Part shown: one piece after another, positions 1-10,866 of the stretch | Layout: every line of letters begins with the position of its first letter | Numbering within the stretch: position 1 is the stretch's first letter | Source: Falciphora oryzae | Lineage: Eukaryota; Ascomycota; Sordariomycetes; Magnaporthales; Magnaporthaceae | Length of the DNA: 64,000 nt | Reading direction: 5' to 3' | NCBI GenBank assembly: GCA_000733355.1 | Contig: JNVV01000003.1 | Coordinates: 2,362,568-2,426,567, forward strand | The notes under the pieces: generated by a model | The model's database searches: none | The model's input: only the letters and a program-made list of their open reading frames with translations | What the model was told of the DNA's origin: nothing | Program-made: the position numbers and the translations under genes

Positions 1-2096
1 AGTCCTTGGGTAGAATGCAGGCCTGCGGCAAAGAGAAATCCAGAAGGACTCTGCTTGATGGACGAGGACAAGATACGTCGATGCGGCACAAGGCCCTTGC
101 CTCGCGGAAGCGAGTGGTCGCCATAAGCGCAGGCCAATCAAGCCGCAAGCCTGGGCTGGCTGGCTTGCACGTCACACCCACGAGAGGCGGCCGCAGAAAA
201 GGCCACCTCAAAACGCACGACGCAAGATATGACTCCGGCAGTGTGGTGTGCTCTAGACCGGCTATCCGGTCGGAGGCCTTGGGACGCCCCAGGAACGGCC
301 GCAATCAGATGTCGGCAGGGACCCCGCATCCGCGGGCCGGCATGGGGGTCGAACGCATGGTCCTCGGTCGGCTGGCGGCACGGCGTCGGGCTTCATTACA
401 GAAGTGTCGGCGGGTGGTGTGCGCAGTACGGAGCTGGACGTATGGGAAGATGCATGATGTTCCTGTGTTCCCGCCCCCATCGATTGTCAGCGACGCTCAA
501 GCGCAGTCACATGGAAAAGAGGGAAGAAATTTCTTCTGCAAGGGTATTGTTGTTGGCGTTGGCATGGTTGGCCGTGAAGCCAACACTGGTGGCGCCAACG
601 AAGGGCGCCTCCAAGGCCAGGCGCAGTCCTGACTGGCTGCCACCTTTGATCCAGGGGTTGACGTCCCCAATAATTGTTGATGGCACCCATCGCTCTGGAT
701 GTTTCTGGCCTTGGTGGTTTGGGTCCAGATTGGTCGGGTTGGGAAGCCCAATCTAGACTGCCACACTACCCGCCCATACACATGGGGCATTTTGCTTGAC
801 ATGGATGGAGGCTAGAAGCAAGTTGATGCGTAAAATGCACGGCCGGCGCTCGCGGTATCATGATAGAGGGTGTCAGCACTCGGAAACGGTCCCGACCAAG
901 AGATGCGTGGTCCTACGGTGAGCCGAGACGCGTAGTGTGGCGCGGGTTTGGCTGGCGGCTAATTCGCATGGAGCTCTGGGACGCAGCCAACCTCGAGCAG
1001 TTCATGTCGATTAGACGGAGGCTGTGTCGTGCGCTGACACCCATCCATTGATTGACGTTGCAGGACGACCACCTCAGGCTGCTGGGGCCACCTCTCTCAC
1101 CTCGATTGTGATACATCGCGAACCTCATGTGCTCAACTGGCGGTCGCTCGGTGCGCTAATGTCGGGCTAGCACCCTGCAGTCCCCATGTCACAGTGGGCT
1201 CTTGTCGCCGAATGGCAGCTCCCAGCTCCTTGCTTCTCTTGTGCTGGCGGCAATCTCCTCGGTCGCAAGCACCAAGCGCAGTCTTGGCAGGGCCCTTCCG
1301 CCACGGGTGACGAGTTTCGGCCTGGCTGGAGACATCTCGCGGGAGCAAACAGCCCACCTTCAACGGGCGGTTACGTGCTGTTGCGCCGAGCCAAATGGCG
1401 CTGCCGAAGGGTCCCCCATTTGCATGCACTCGCGAGCAGCATGCCGCCCGCTTCCGCGTAGGATTCATTGCCTGGGCGTTCGTTCATCAACGTGCTTCTT
1501 TCTTTTCCCGTCAGATCGATTCTGCGCCCAGCATGCTTAGCCCCTTCCTTAGGTTGACGCACATGCATGCTGGCTTTTAGCCCCCCGCATCCATCTCACC
1601 AGAGCACACGAAAGACAGCCAGCCCCCACCCGGTTTTGCCTCGTCCTGCCAGGCACCACCCTGCCGGCACACCACCACGTATACCACCTGGACGATTGAA
1701 GTCCTCGAAGGCGCCGTACGCCCAATCCCTACCCGAACACCACTGGTCGCGGCCCATCCCACTCCCACTGATCTGCCGAAGCGGAACTAAGCCCAAACCC
1801 GCAGTTGGTCCGTCAGAGTTGCGTTCGCTGTTGGGCTTGGGCGGCGACGCACCCGTCAAAATCCGACCAGTATTACCCAAGCTGTCTGGCAGCTGCTTCC
1901 GATCCGTTGAGCGCACACCAAAAAAAACGCACGCATACATCACAACCAGCAGCTTTGCGTCACACGTCGGCAACCCCCTCTCTTCGTCGTCCTTCAAGCA
2001 AGAAGTCGCTCATCGCTCGTCGCCCCCTTCTGGATCGCTCCGTCGCGCGCACACTCAGGGCAGAGGGCAGCGTGCCCCGCCGCCGACCACGACAAG
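1..2096. other. left-end intergenic region, no supported gene
   Basis: Reading frames of up to about 200 codons occur on both strands, but none has a recognisable domain, an intron pattern or a persuasive start, and they overlap each other on opposite strands as GC-rich noise does. The last 500 bases are rich in C and A, with many short pyrimidine stretches before the ATG at 2097, as expected for the promoter and 5' leader of the bro1 gene. A neighbouring gene may lie beyond the left edge. Confidence 0.6.
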
Positions 2097-5000
2097 ATGA
2101 CGCAGGCGCCCATGATATCGGTGCCGCTCAAGGCAACCAACGAGATAGACTGGGTCGCCCCGCTGAAGAACTACATCCAGAACACATACGGCGACGATGC
2201 TGAGCGCTACGCCGAGGAGTGCGCCGCCCTCAACCGTCTGCGCCAGGACATGCGCGGCGCCGGCAAGGATAGCACCGCCGGCCGCGATCTGCTCTACCGA
2301 TACTATGGCCAGCTCGAGCTGCTGGACCTGCGCTTTCCCGTCGACGAGCAGCACATCAAGATATCCTTCACATGGTGCGTTGTCTGTCACTCAGCACGAT
2401 GGAAGCACCGTCCCCGCTGACTCGACATGCGCAAATTGCATTAGGTTCGATGCCTTCACCCACAAATCAACATCCCAGTACTCGTTGGCGTTCGAAAAGG
2501 CGTCTATCATCTTCAACATCTCGGCCGTTCTCTCATGTCACGCCGCTCACCAGACCCGTTCCGAGGAGTCGGGCCTCAAGACGGCGTACCACTCCTTCCA
2601 GGCCTCGGCCGGCATGTTCACCTATATCAACGAGAACTTCCTGCACGCCCCTTCCTCCGACCTTAGCCGCGACACCGTCAAGTCCCTGATAAGCATCATG
2701 CTGGCCCAAGCGCAGGAGGTGTTCCTGGAAAAGCAGATCACGGACCAGAAGAAAGTCGGCCTGCTGGCTAAGCTTTCCAGCCAGGCACATTCGCTCTACT
2801 CGCAAGCCATCGAGGGCATACAGGAGAACGTCAACAAGGCAATTTTCGAAAAAGTCTGGCTCATGTTTGTGCAGGTATGTTGCCGAACTTGTGCGACCCT
2901 GCTTTTCTGCTCGGTGGAACGTGTTGCTGCCCTCGGCCGCGCGTGGCCTTTTCTTGGGCCAACTTTGTTTCTCTCTGAGGGACCTCGCAGTAAAATGAGG
3001 GGAGAAACAAAAATCTCGCGAGGTTTTTGGTTCTGCTCCTGAAGTTTGACGCTAACATGGGATGCTAGATCAAATCCGCTTTGATGAACTCCATGGCACA
3101 ATACTACCAGGCTTTGGCGGACGACGATGCCAACTCGCATGGCGTTGCTGTCGCTCGTCTGCAAGTCGCCGAAAGCGCCGCCAAGGAGGCCAGCAGGATC
3201 GCCACCAACTTCCCCGGTACCGTCCCGCCCAACTCCAACCTCACCAACGAAACGGGACCCATCCTATCCGAACTCTCCAAACGGCAGCTATCTGCTGTCC
3301 AGGAGAGGCTCCGGGAGTTCACCAAGGACAACGACTTCATCTACCACCAAACCGTGCCCGCAGAGGCGAGCATCTCCCCGGTTCCGAAGCTGCCGGCGGC
3401 TAAGCCGATCCCAGTCAGTGAGCTATATGCTGGGCAGGATATACAACGCATCACAGGCCCCGACCTGTTCGCCAAGATTGTGCCGTTTGCCGTGACGGAA
3501 TCCGCAAGTCTGTACGATGAAGAGAAGGCAAAGTTGGTGAGGGCCGAGACGGAGCGGGTGGACCTGGCCAACAGTGAAATGGCGGCGAGCCTGGACTACC
3601 TGAGGTTGCCGGGGGCGCTGCAGGTGCTCAAGGGAGGGTTTGACCAGGACATATCGCCCGACGAGGACTTCCGCACCTGGTGTGTGGACGTCGCCGATCA
3701 CGAGGACCCGAACTCCATTTTTGATTCTCTGAGGACGGAAAAGGAACAGATACTGGGACTACTGGACCGCAGCGCCAAGCAACTGGACATGGAGGAACAC
3801 GTGTGCGAGAAGATGAGGTCAAAGTACCAAGACGACTGGACGCAGCAACCGAGTGGGAAGTTGACGGCGACGCTAAGGGGCGACTTACGGAATTACCGCG
3901 AGGCACTGGACGAGGCGGCAAAAAGCGACGGGCAGCTGGCAACGAAGCTACGGCAGAACAGCACCGAGATCGAAACGATGCGCACGGCGGCACAGCACGG
4001 CGAGATTGATGCCATGTTTCAGCAGGCACTGAGCAGGGTCAGGGGAAAGTCGAGTAGCACCAACAGCCCGGGTGGAGGCGGCGAGCAGAACCTTTTGGAC
4101 GCGGACTTTGATGATGGGAAGCTGAGTGTTATGGATCAAATTAACCGGGTCGAGGAGATTCTCAAGAAGCTGAATCAGCTGAAGAGGGAACGGAACCACG
4201 TGCTCAAAGACCTCAAGGACAAGGTAAGGACCTTGAGCCATCTAGTGTTGGACATGGCACAACAAGAAATTAACTCGCTGACTGTCTTATGATCATCTAG
4301 GCGCACAACGATGATATCTCTCAGATTCTGATCCTCAACAAAAAGTCGATAGCAAACTATGAGCAACAACTGTTCCAGTCCGAGTTGGAGAAGTTCAGGC
4401 CGCTGCAGACACGGCTTGTCCAGGCCGGGCATAAGCAGTCATCGCTGATGAAGGAGCTCTCCAACACTTTCAACACGCTCCTGCAGGACAAGCGGGTCAA
4501 GGCGGAGCAGAGCAAGTACGAGTCGATCCAACGGCAGCGCAGCAGCGTGGTGAACCGATACAAACGCGCGTACCAAGAGTTTCTGGACCTCGAGGCGGGC
4601 CTGCAGAGCGCAAAGCGGTGGTACGGCGAGATGAGGGAGACAGTCGAGAGCCTCGAGAAGAACGTCGAGACGTTTGTCAACAACCGGCGCTCCGAGGGCG
4701 CACAGTTGCTGAACCAGATAGAGCAGGAGCGAGTGGCCACCAAGTCGTCACATGCGGAGCTGGAGCGCGAGAGGCTGAGAGAGCTTATGGAGCGCATGAA
4801 CGTCGAGGGCAGCCAGCAGACGCCGGCATCCCCGCCGAAGCCGGCGGGAGGCGGCTCGGGCCGGCCGATCCCTGCGCCTCTGTTCCAGACGGGTGGGGCC
4901 CCGAGGTATCCGAAGGCGAACTTCCAGGGCCAGTACCAGCTCCCGAGCTCTCCGCCGCCGCAGCAGACCAACATGCCACAGTCATTTATGCAGCCGCACC

Positions 5001-5428
5001 AGCAGCAACACCACCACCAACAGTCACAGCATCCCTTCAGCCAGCCGGCCTCGTACAACCCGAGCCAACACGGGCGAATGCCAGGCCCGACGTCGCCAGC
5101 CCCCACCCAGACGACATTTGGCATCAACGCGCTGCGGCAGGGGCCGGCATCGCCCCCGCCAACGCAACAAACCTTTGGGCAGCCGCCACGGCCCTTCAGC
5201 ACATATGGAAACCCCAATCCGCCGTCGACCCCGAATCAACAGCAGCACTTCGCCCCGGCCGGCTATGTGCCTCCACCCCCTCCAGGACCGCCGCCGCTGG
5301 GGCCGCAGCAGACGTACCACGTGCCGCAGACGGACTACTACAACAGGCCAAACTCGGGACAGCAGCAACATCAGCAGCAACAGCAGCAATCGGCGGATCC
5401 TTGGGCGGGACTCAACGCATGGAAATGA
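2097..5428 (+). CDS. bro1: Bro1/ALIX-type vacuolar protein-sorting protein
   Basis: Endosomal ESCRT-associated adaptor: family members bind Snf7 and recruit the Doa4 deubiquitinase during multivesicular-body sorting. Four exons join in frame: 2097-2374, 2445-2874, 3069-4223 and 4301-5428, giving 996 residues, near the usual length of about 1000. The N-terminal BRO1 domain is plain (LKNYIQNTYGDD, LLYRYYGQLELLDLRFP, then SLAFEKASIIFNISAVLSC across the first intron). The middle is helical and charged, matching the V-shaped ALIX domain (for example KLNQLKRERNHVLKDLKDK). The last 200 or so residues are rich in Pro and Gln, typical of the family's proline-rich tail. Introns have GTGCGT, GTATGT and GTAAGG donors. 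The pH-pathway relative PalA/Rim20 shares the BRO1 domain, but the long P/Q tail and close N-terminal match favour Bro1. Confidence 0.93.
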
Positions 5429-5972
5429 TAAGGAGACGGGCTTGGTTTTACAAAGTGTGTGCCTCGTGTTCAAATACTTCCTAAATGGCAGCAGTGTGTG
5501 AAAGCGTAATTCCCGGACGGTTTTGCTTTATTATATGCACCGTGGCCCCTGATTGATCGTCAGCGTGTGAATTATTCTGGACAACCAACCTGGTTGGTAC
5601 CTTTCCTATAACAGACCAGACCACGTTCCCCAAATAAGAACCTGCGGTCCGTAGAAGCTGCACAACCTCAGAACACCCAAAAATTTATAATTCCTGAAGA
5701 TACGGGGGGTAGGAAAGGGAACAGGAAATAGGAAAAGAAATCTACAGGATACCCAAGTTCGGGTACTGAGGTTTCCAATTAGCGTTATCGGAACTGCCGT
5801 ACAGACAGAGGCTTGTTAGCGCGACGCCTTCGATACTTGGAGTTCAGCCTTGGGAAGCTGTTGTCTTCAGGTACCTGTCAGGGTCCCTGCGTTCGTGGCG
5901 CTGTGTGTCCCGCGCCAACAATCAATCAAGGGCTGCTGTGTGCCTCCTGCTTGCACAGCTGTAATCCCCTTG
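5429..5972. other. intergenic, tail-to-tail
   Basis: Lies between the 3' ends of bro1 and of the minus-strand orphan frame. It contains AT-richer stretches (around 5690-5760) suited to 3' ends and one perfect 10-bp palindrome CAGGTACCTG at 5868-5877. No gene is seen. Confidence 0.6.
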
Positions 5973-7253
5973 CTAGATGATTTTGTATCTACTCGGCCGA
6001 AACCAGTGGACACCCGAACAGCGGACGCGGCCCCCTTCCTCGCCGCCGGGGTCGCTGCCCATGCAGCCGGCAACGATGGCCGGCGTAACCTCCCTTAAGT
6101 ACATGCCGTGGACCATGTCGCCCAGGGCGCGGGCCATGCCCCCGGCGGTCCGCCGCTCGTACCGCACGCCCAGCTCGTGAAGCCTCCACCGCAAGGCCAG
6201 CCAGCCGGTGTAGCCGCCCGCGTATAGGGAGAGCGGCCTCTCGTCGCGGATGACGGACCTGAACTGAAACGTCCCGCCGTGCTCGTCGGCGACGCTGAGG
6301 CAGTCCTTTAGGGGGTCGTGGCCGCCGTCGGCGCAAGGGTTGTGGAAGTTTTGCGGCGGCAGCCGCGCCGTGAGGTTCTGCATCAGGGGGCAGAGCCACA
6401 GGCGCCGGCGTGCGAGCTTGTGGTAGTCCCCGCAGGAGTGGAGGGTGAAGGCCTCGAGGTTGGGGAACCGGTCGCGGACGGCGGACACGATGGGGATCCA
6501 CGGGTTGCTGCCGTTCTCGTCTCCTGACTGAGCGGCGGATGGAACAAGGTTTAGCTGTTTGAAGCGCAAGCTCACCAGGCGCTGGCCGTCCAGCTGCAAA
6601 AGGAGCCGCTCGAGCAGATCCGCGGGCACGTCAACGCCACCGCTGCGCCTGGACACCGGCGTCCCGACGGCCAGGTGGCGGATGCGGCTCGGGGGCGCTT
6701 TGGATTCTTTTTCCTCTTCTTTTTCCTCTTCTTTTTCCTCTTCTTTTTCCTCTTCTTTTTCCTCTTCTTTTTCCTCTTCTTCTACTTTTTCTTCTTCCTG
6801 TCCGCACAAACTGTCGAGGCAGCAGCGGACGACGGCCTCGCTGCCCCCGAAAACGAAAGCGTCAAGGTGGCGTGCTGACGAGCCCAGCGCGCGGGCAAGC
6901 GACACGGCGGCGGCGTCGGCGTCGTCGTCAACCAACAGGTTGATTTGCGGCCTGACCGACAGCTTGATTTTCAGCACGCGCAGGTTGGCCGCAAAATCGG
7001 CCGCCAAGGACGCCGTGCGGCGCAGGCCCCCGGCCGGGAGCAGGGCGGACCGGACCGGGGTGCGGAAGGAGACGCGCAGGGACCGCACGGGCAAAGGGTC
7101 GTCCGGGTCCGCGGCGAGGGCGAGCAGGATCGCGACGGCGTCGGTGGGGTGCAGCCACCTCTCGGGCTGCCGGAACTCGAGCCGCCCCAGGTGCTCGTCG
7201 TCGAGCACGCTCCGCGGAAGCTCTCCGCTTCGAAGGGCCCGACATAAGCAAGC
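5973..7253 (-). CDS. hypothetical LRR/F-box-like protein, 5' end unresolved
   Basis: A long GC-rich frame is open from a TAG at 7254-7256 down to its stop at 5973-5975. It has no in-frame ATG near its 5' end; the first is more than 250 codons in. A real protein would need an upstream exon, possibly joined at the AG just before 7253, or the gene has lost its start. The text resembles fungal F-box/LRR hypothetical proteins: repeating leucine-spaced segments such as LRVLKIKLSV and LVSLRFKQLNL, followed by PNLEAFTLHSCGDY. No F-box is visible. An acidic Lys-Glu tract near the middle is encoded by a 12-bp minisatellite. It is divergent from the GT90 gene 432 bp away. Alternatives are a pseudogene or a gene with an unannotated first exon. 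Confidence 0.45.
   Translation of the reverse strand, partial: ACLCRALRSGELPRSVLDDEHLGRLEFRQPERWLHPTDAVAILLALAADPDDPLPVRSLRVSFRTPVRSALLPAGGLRRTASLAADFAANLRVLKIKLSVRPQINLLVDDDADAAAVSLARALGSSARHLDAFVFGGSEAVVRCCLDSLCGQEEEKVEEEEKEEEKEEEKEEEKEEEKEEEKESKAPPSRIRHLAVGTPVSRRSGGVDVPADLLERLLLQLDGQRLVSLRFKQLNLVPSAAQSGDENGSNPWIPIVSAVRDRFPNLEAFTLHSCGDYHKLARRRLWLCPLMQNLTARLPPQNFHNPCADGGHDPLKDCLSVADEHGGTFQFRSVIRDERPLSLYAGGYTGWLALRWRLHELGVRYERRTAGGMARALGDMVHGMYLREVTPAIVAGCMGSDPGGEEGGRVRCSGVHWFRPSRYKII
6708..6784. repeat. 12-bp minisatellite, about 6 copies
   Basis: The unit TTCTTTTTCCTC repeats head to tail about six times with no interruption. Read on the minus strand it encodes a four-residue Lys-Glu-Glu-Glu unit. 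Its length is a multiple of three, so copy-number change would leave the surrounding frame open. Confidence 0.9.
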
Positions 7254-7685
7254 CTACCTCTCCACTTAACTCAACCAACCGACCATGGGTCTGCCGCCAG
7301 TGATAGCTTCTCGGGGAAACAAACATAGGCCCTCTTCTTGGCGTGCATGTTGGTCTGCCGTGTCCCGGGGGTTTCGGGCCGACCGTCTTGTCCACTTTTC
7401 TGCCGAGCATCGAGCAGGCAACAGAATGAACCGGGAGCGCGCCCACATCATTCTCTCTACTTCCTCCCACAACAATATCGCCACCACCTGAAATCCTGCA
7501 CCACGCATTCTGACGCTACTTCCCCTCTCGGGCATTACAATCCTACCACGCTTGGCTTGCTTCCCAACATCCTCAGGCCACACATATGAGCCGTCTACGT
7601 ATCTACCACCCGGCCTGATTAGGTACCTGTCTTGGGGGCTAAACTCGACCGGCTTCCTGGTTTGGGCCTTCCCATCTTCCTAGCT
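7254..7685. promoter_or_regulatory. divergent intergenic region upstream of GT90 gene
   Basis: 432 bp between the orphan minus-strand frame and the glycosyltransferase ATG. It holds pyrimidine-rich stretches (7440-7560) typical of fungal core promoters and AGGTACCT at 7621-7628, about 60 bp before the ATG. No TATA box was identified. Confidence 0.45.
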
Positions 7686-9302
7686 ATGCGCCCCATCCTC
7701 CGGCTCCTGAGCGCGAGGAGACTTCCCATTGTAGCCGTGGTCGTAGCCTTGATAGCCTACAACCATTTCTCTGATGGCGCCCTGACAGACACCCTCTTTC
7801 GGCCCCCGGCGATCCCGGAGGATCCCCCAGGGGCGTGGGACGACTACCCCGTCGTGCTGCTGCACCAAAAGGCACGGGCAGAGTTCCATGCCTTCCTCGC
7901 CCGACAGTCGAAAACCCCCGATGATGCTGAAAGTGAATACAGACGGCGCTATCGCAGGGAGCCGCCTCCCGGCTTCCGCCAGTGGGTCGATTATGCCCTC
8001 GCCAACGAGTCGCCAGTCGTTGACGATTTCGACATTATCGCCGAAAGTGTCCACCCCTTTTTAAAATACAATGCGGAACAGGTCAACCAAAGCGTCCGCC
8101 GTGCCCTGCAGCAAAGCACGACAGGCCACAGCTCGATATGCGAGTTCTCCGGCGGGAGGTTCGGGCGCGGATGTCGAAGTTGGGGGGAACCCCTAACCAG
8201 GCTGCTGGGCGACGCGCGCAGGCTCATGCCGGACCTCGAGCTGTACATCAACTTTCTCGACGAGCCGTCGGTACTGTTAGGCACAACAGGCACGGGGCAG
8301 CAGCACGACGGTGGCGCAGAGTCCCGGGCACAGCGCATGTGGATGGATCTTTCCCACCAGTCGATAGCCACGGCCGTGGCTGAGGCCTGCCGGGCACGAG
8401 GGGAGGTTCCAAAGGCGACAGCCGCGCCGGACGATCAGCTCGGCTCCAACAGCCCTATGGGGAGCCGATTCGTCTCCGACGCGAAGGCACAAAAAGACCT
8501 CTGCCAAAATCCCCAATACGCTTCCCAGCACGGCTTCGTTATGTCCCCGCCGACCTTTCGGAGGCTTTTGGCCGAGGTCCCGATGCTTTCCCGTGCTGCC
8601 CCTCAACCCTTTTCCGACGTCCTCTTCCCCGCCACCCACTACTCTCTCAAATCGAGCCTGTACAGCTCCTGGTCCGACCGGTCATGGGGCGCAAAGAAGA
8701 ACGCTGTTTATTGGACCGGGTCGTCGACGGGAGGGCAGTGGTCCCCCGACACGTGGCGCAAGGGCCACCGACAGCGGCTCGTCGCCCTCGCCACCGGCAA
8801 GACCGACGCCGCCGCCGCCGTCGACCAGTCGCGCCTCGACGTCGCCTTCACCCGTATCGTGGGCTGCGCCCCGGCCTCGGTCTGCGACGACATGTCTCGC
8901 TTCTTCCCCTCGGGCTCCAACACCGCCTTTGACCCGGAATCCCGCCCGCTGCGCTACCGGTTCGCCCTCGACGTGGACGGCAACAGCTTCAGCGGGCGCT
9001 TTTACCGGCTCCTGGCGTCCCGCAGCGTCCCACTCAAAATAACAATATTCCGCGAGTGGCACGACGAACGCCTCCGGCCCTGGGTACACTATGTGCCCGT
9101 CAGCGTCGGCATGGAGGAGCTGCCGGAGCTGGTGCAGGTTTTGACCTCGACGGCGACGGGCCAGAGAATTTCGAAAAGCATAGCTGAAGCGGGGAGGGAG
9201 TGGTACCAGCGGGCGATGGCGCCTAAACATCAGGGCATCTACATGTATAGACTCATGCTGGAGATGGCCAGGCTGCAGGATAGGTCGCGGGAGGCTGGGT
9301 AA
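7686..9302 (+). CDS. GT90 (CAP10-like) glycosyltransferase, type II membrane protein
   Basis: Single exon, 538 residues. The open frame extends upstream to 7632 only through a TTG codon; the first ATG is at 7686. After a short basic N-terminus there is one hydrophobic segment (LPIVAVVVALIAY, about residues 14-26), so the protein should be a Golgi/ER signal-anchored enzyme with a lumenal catalytic domain. The C-terminal half carries family features: KKNAVYWTGSSTGGQW, the arginine-rich segment after it, YRFALDVDGNSFSGRFYRLL and the closing WVHYVPV. This family includes fungal Cap10-type xylosyltransferases and animal POGLUT enzymes, so it is predicted to transfer a sugar from a nucleotide-sugar donor to glycan or protein. 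The exact donor and acceptor cannot be read from sequence. Confidence 0.88.
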   Translation: MRPILRLLSARRLPIVAVVVALIAYNHFSDGALTDTLFRPPAIPEDPPGAWDDYPVVLLHQKARAEFHAFLARQSKTPDDAESEYRRRYRREPPPGFRQWVDYALANESPVVDDFDIIAESVHPFLKYNAEQVNQSVRRALQQSTTGHSSICEFSGGRFGRGCRSWGEPLTRLLGDARRLMPDLELYINFLDEPSVLLGTTGTGQQHDGGAESRAQRMWMDLSHQSIATAVAEACRARGEVPKATAAPDDQLGSNSPMGSRFVSDAKAQKDLCQNPQYASQHGFVMSPPTFRRLLAEVPMLSRAAPQPFSDVLFPATHYSLKSSLYSSWSDRSWGAKKNAVYWTGSSTGGQWSPDTWRKGHRQRLVALATGKTDAAAAVDQSRLDVAFTRIVGCAPASVCDDMSRFFPSGSNTAFDPESRPLRYRFALDVDGNSFSGRFYRLLASRSVPLKITIFREWHDERLRPWVHYVPVSVGMEELPELVQVLTSTATGQRISKSIAEAGREWYQRAMAPKHQGIYMYRLMLEMARLQDRSREAG

Positions 9303-9686
9303 GAACTTATAAACTCTAGGCTCGCAAACTCAACCAATCAAACTCGTTCCTTATTTTCTCCACCGTCTGTTTCGAGTTCAGTCTCGTCGTTTTGCAATGA
9401 AGCTGGATCGGATTTGTGGCTGGCCAGGTCGCTGAGGGGTGTTATGTAACGACGTGCTCAATGGCACGAGGCCGGGGCGCGCACGCACCCCGCTAGCAGC
9501 GGATAAGGGTGGGAAATCTCTGAGTGAGACTGGCCTGCACGCAGCAGCGTATGCATGAATGCGAAGAAGGCTCGCTAAATTGGTTATCCTTTTTTAAAGG
9601 TTTTATTAAAAACCAGCGCCTATTCCCAAACGAGGAAAAAAAACGGTTAACGCTTTTACGAGTCCACGAAAACTTATCGTTGCATT

Positions 9687-9710
9687 AAAAAAAAAAAAAA
9701 AAAAAAAAAA
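9687..9710. repeat. A24 homopolymer
   Basis: An uninterrupted run of 24 A follows ATCGTTGCATT. It could be the A-tail of a retroposed sequence or simple slippage. No target-site duplication was found around it. Confidence 0.9.
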
Positions 9711-10095
9711 GGAAGAATTAAAGGCTGAAAATAGCTTTTTTGAAAGGGGGATAGTTGTTGTTAGGCCCAAAGCGGCGCTTCTGGGCTGGCACCCACCCAA
9801 GTGGAGCACGGACCCACTCGCAAATCGTCGAGGACCAGGCCCCACAAGGGTGTTGCGCTAGCCCTACTAGCTCAGCGCATTAAGTGCGGTTTGAGTGCAC
9901 CTCTACCCAAGCACCCAAAGCGCACTCAAGGCGCACTCTAGCCGCGAACTGACCCCAACGTGGTTGGAACTGAGCTTTGAGGCTATTCGCATATAAAAAG
10001 GACGGCTGCAAACTATTAAGTAGATTTAAAGAGAGAGAGAAAGTATATTTAACGTCGTTATAGTCAGGATCTACCAGTCCCTGCCTCCCAGGGGG

Positions 10096-10127
10096 CATAC
10101 GACGTGCTAGCGCTACTTAAGCTTGAC
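10096..10127 (+). pseudogene. possible degenerate 5' part of a 5S rRNA gene
   Basis: GCATACGAC is followed after six bases by GCGCTACTTAAGC. From memory, fungal 5S rRNA starts ACATACGAC and has GCCGTACTTAAGC near position 45-57, so both pieces appear in the right order with about 28 bases missing between them. It lies 675 bp to the left of the clear 5S 3' half and on the same strand. Both matches are short and may be chance. Confidence 0.3.
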
Positions 10128-10343
10128 ATTAAGCTATATGTTGCTATCGAGGCGGCTAACAAATTAAACCAAGGGGCAAGCCCAAGGCACACGGAGTTCG
10201 GGCCGCATTCCGGCGCTCCTTATTAGTGAGCGGGCAATCGGCAAAGGGGCGAGTAAACGTTTGGGCGCTGTAGGCGCTGCTGTTGGTAGTGGTGCTGTCG
10301 GCCGGCGGGTGTGCCGGAAAAGGGGGTTAGGCCGGGTTTGGGC

Positions 10344-10364
10344 GGGGGGTCCTCGGGACCCCCC
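10344..10364. repeat. perfect 9-bp GC hairpin
   Basis: GGGGGGTCC and GGACCCCCC flank a three-base loop. Outer arms GGCCGGG and CCCGGCC lie about 10 bp further out on each side, so the whole 10326-10377 stretch can fold on itself. Such hairpins occur near the ends of some transposons and in structured RNAs; no function is assigned. Confidence 0.8.
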
Positions 10365-10801
10365 CTAGGCCCGGCCGGAGGTACGGGGGACTAACGAGCC
10401 TACTGTTAGTCCTAATAGTGCAAAGGAAAAGATGAAGAGTGCAAAGGGAAAAGGAAAAAGGAAAAAGGAAATAGGTAGTATGCGGGCTTTTTAAACCCTG
10501 TTACTACCGCCCAGCGATAGTGTAATAGTTAGTAGCCTCGGCGAACGAGGCAAAAAGGAAAGGCTTTTGCAATAGCCGTTTCCAATATCCGGGCCTATCG
10601 AAGGCCGGGGAAGGGTCCGCTATGGGCCACTAAGTTGGTATGTAGGGTGGGGCGCAGCATACGGTTTTCGAACGGTAGAGGAACGCTTGGCTGGAAGCAA
10701 AAACGAGCAGAGGCGTTCGTTTTTGGAAGCCAAAACCTCCGTTTCCGGACGCTCTAGATTCTAATTTCTCAAAATTGCCCCAAGTACCAAAATATATGAG
10801 G

Positions 10802-10853
10802 GCCGAACTAGTACTCAGGTGGGTGACCACTGGGGAATCCTCGGTGTTGTATG
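10802..10853 (+). pseudogene. 5S rRNA gene, 3' half only
   Basis: The string from AGTACTCAGGTGGGTGACCA through GGGGAATCC to GGTGTTGTATG matches the conserved 3' half of filamentous-fungal 5S rRNA (about positions 68-119), including the GGGTGGGTGACCAC block and the GTATG end that pairs with the 5' end. The expected first half is not adjacent: sequence before 10802 is AT-rich and unrelated. It is therefore a truncated, probably untranscribed 5S copy. Dispersed single 5S genes are normal in Pezizomycotina, so a lone copy here is not surprising. Confidence 0.75.
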
Positions 10854-10866
10854 TTTTTGTTTTTTA
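10854..10866 (+). terminator. T-run after the 5S fragment (Pol III terminator)
   Basis: Directly after the 5S end comes TTTTTG then TTTTTT, the spacing and composition of a Pol III terminator. It supports the view that 10802-10853 descends from a real 5S transcription unit. Confidence 0.5.
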
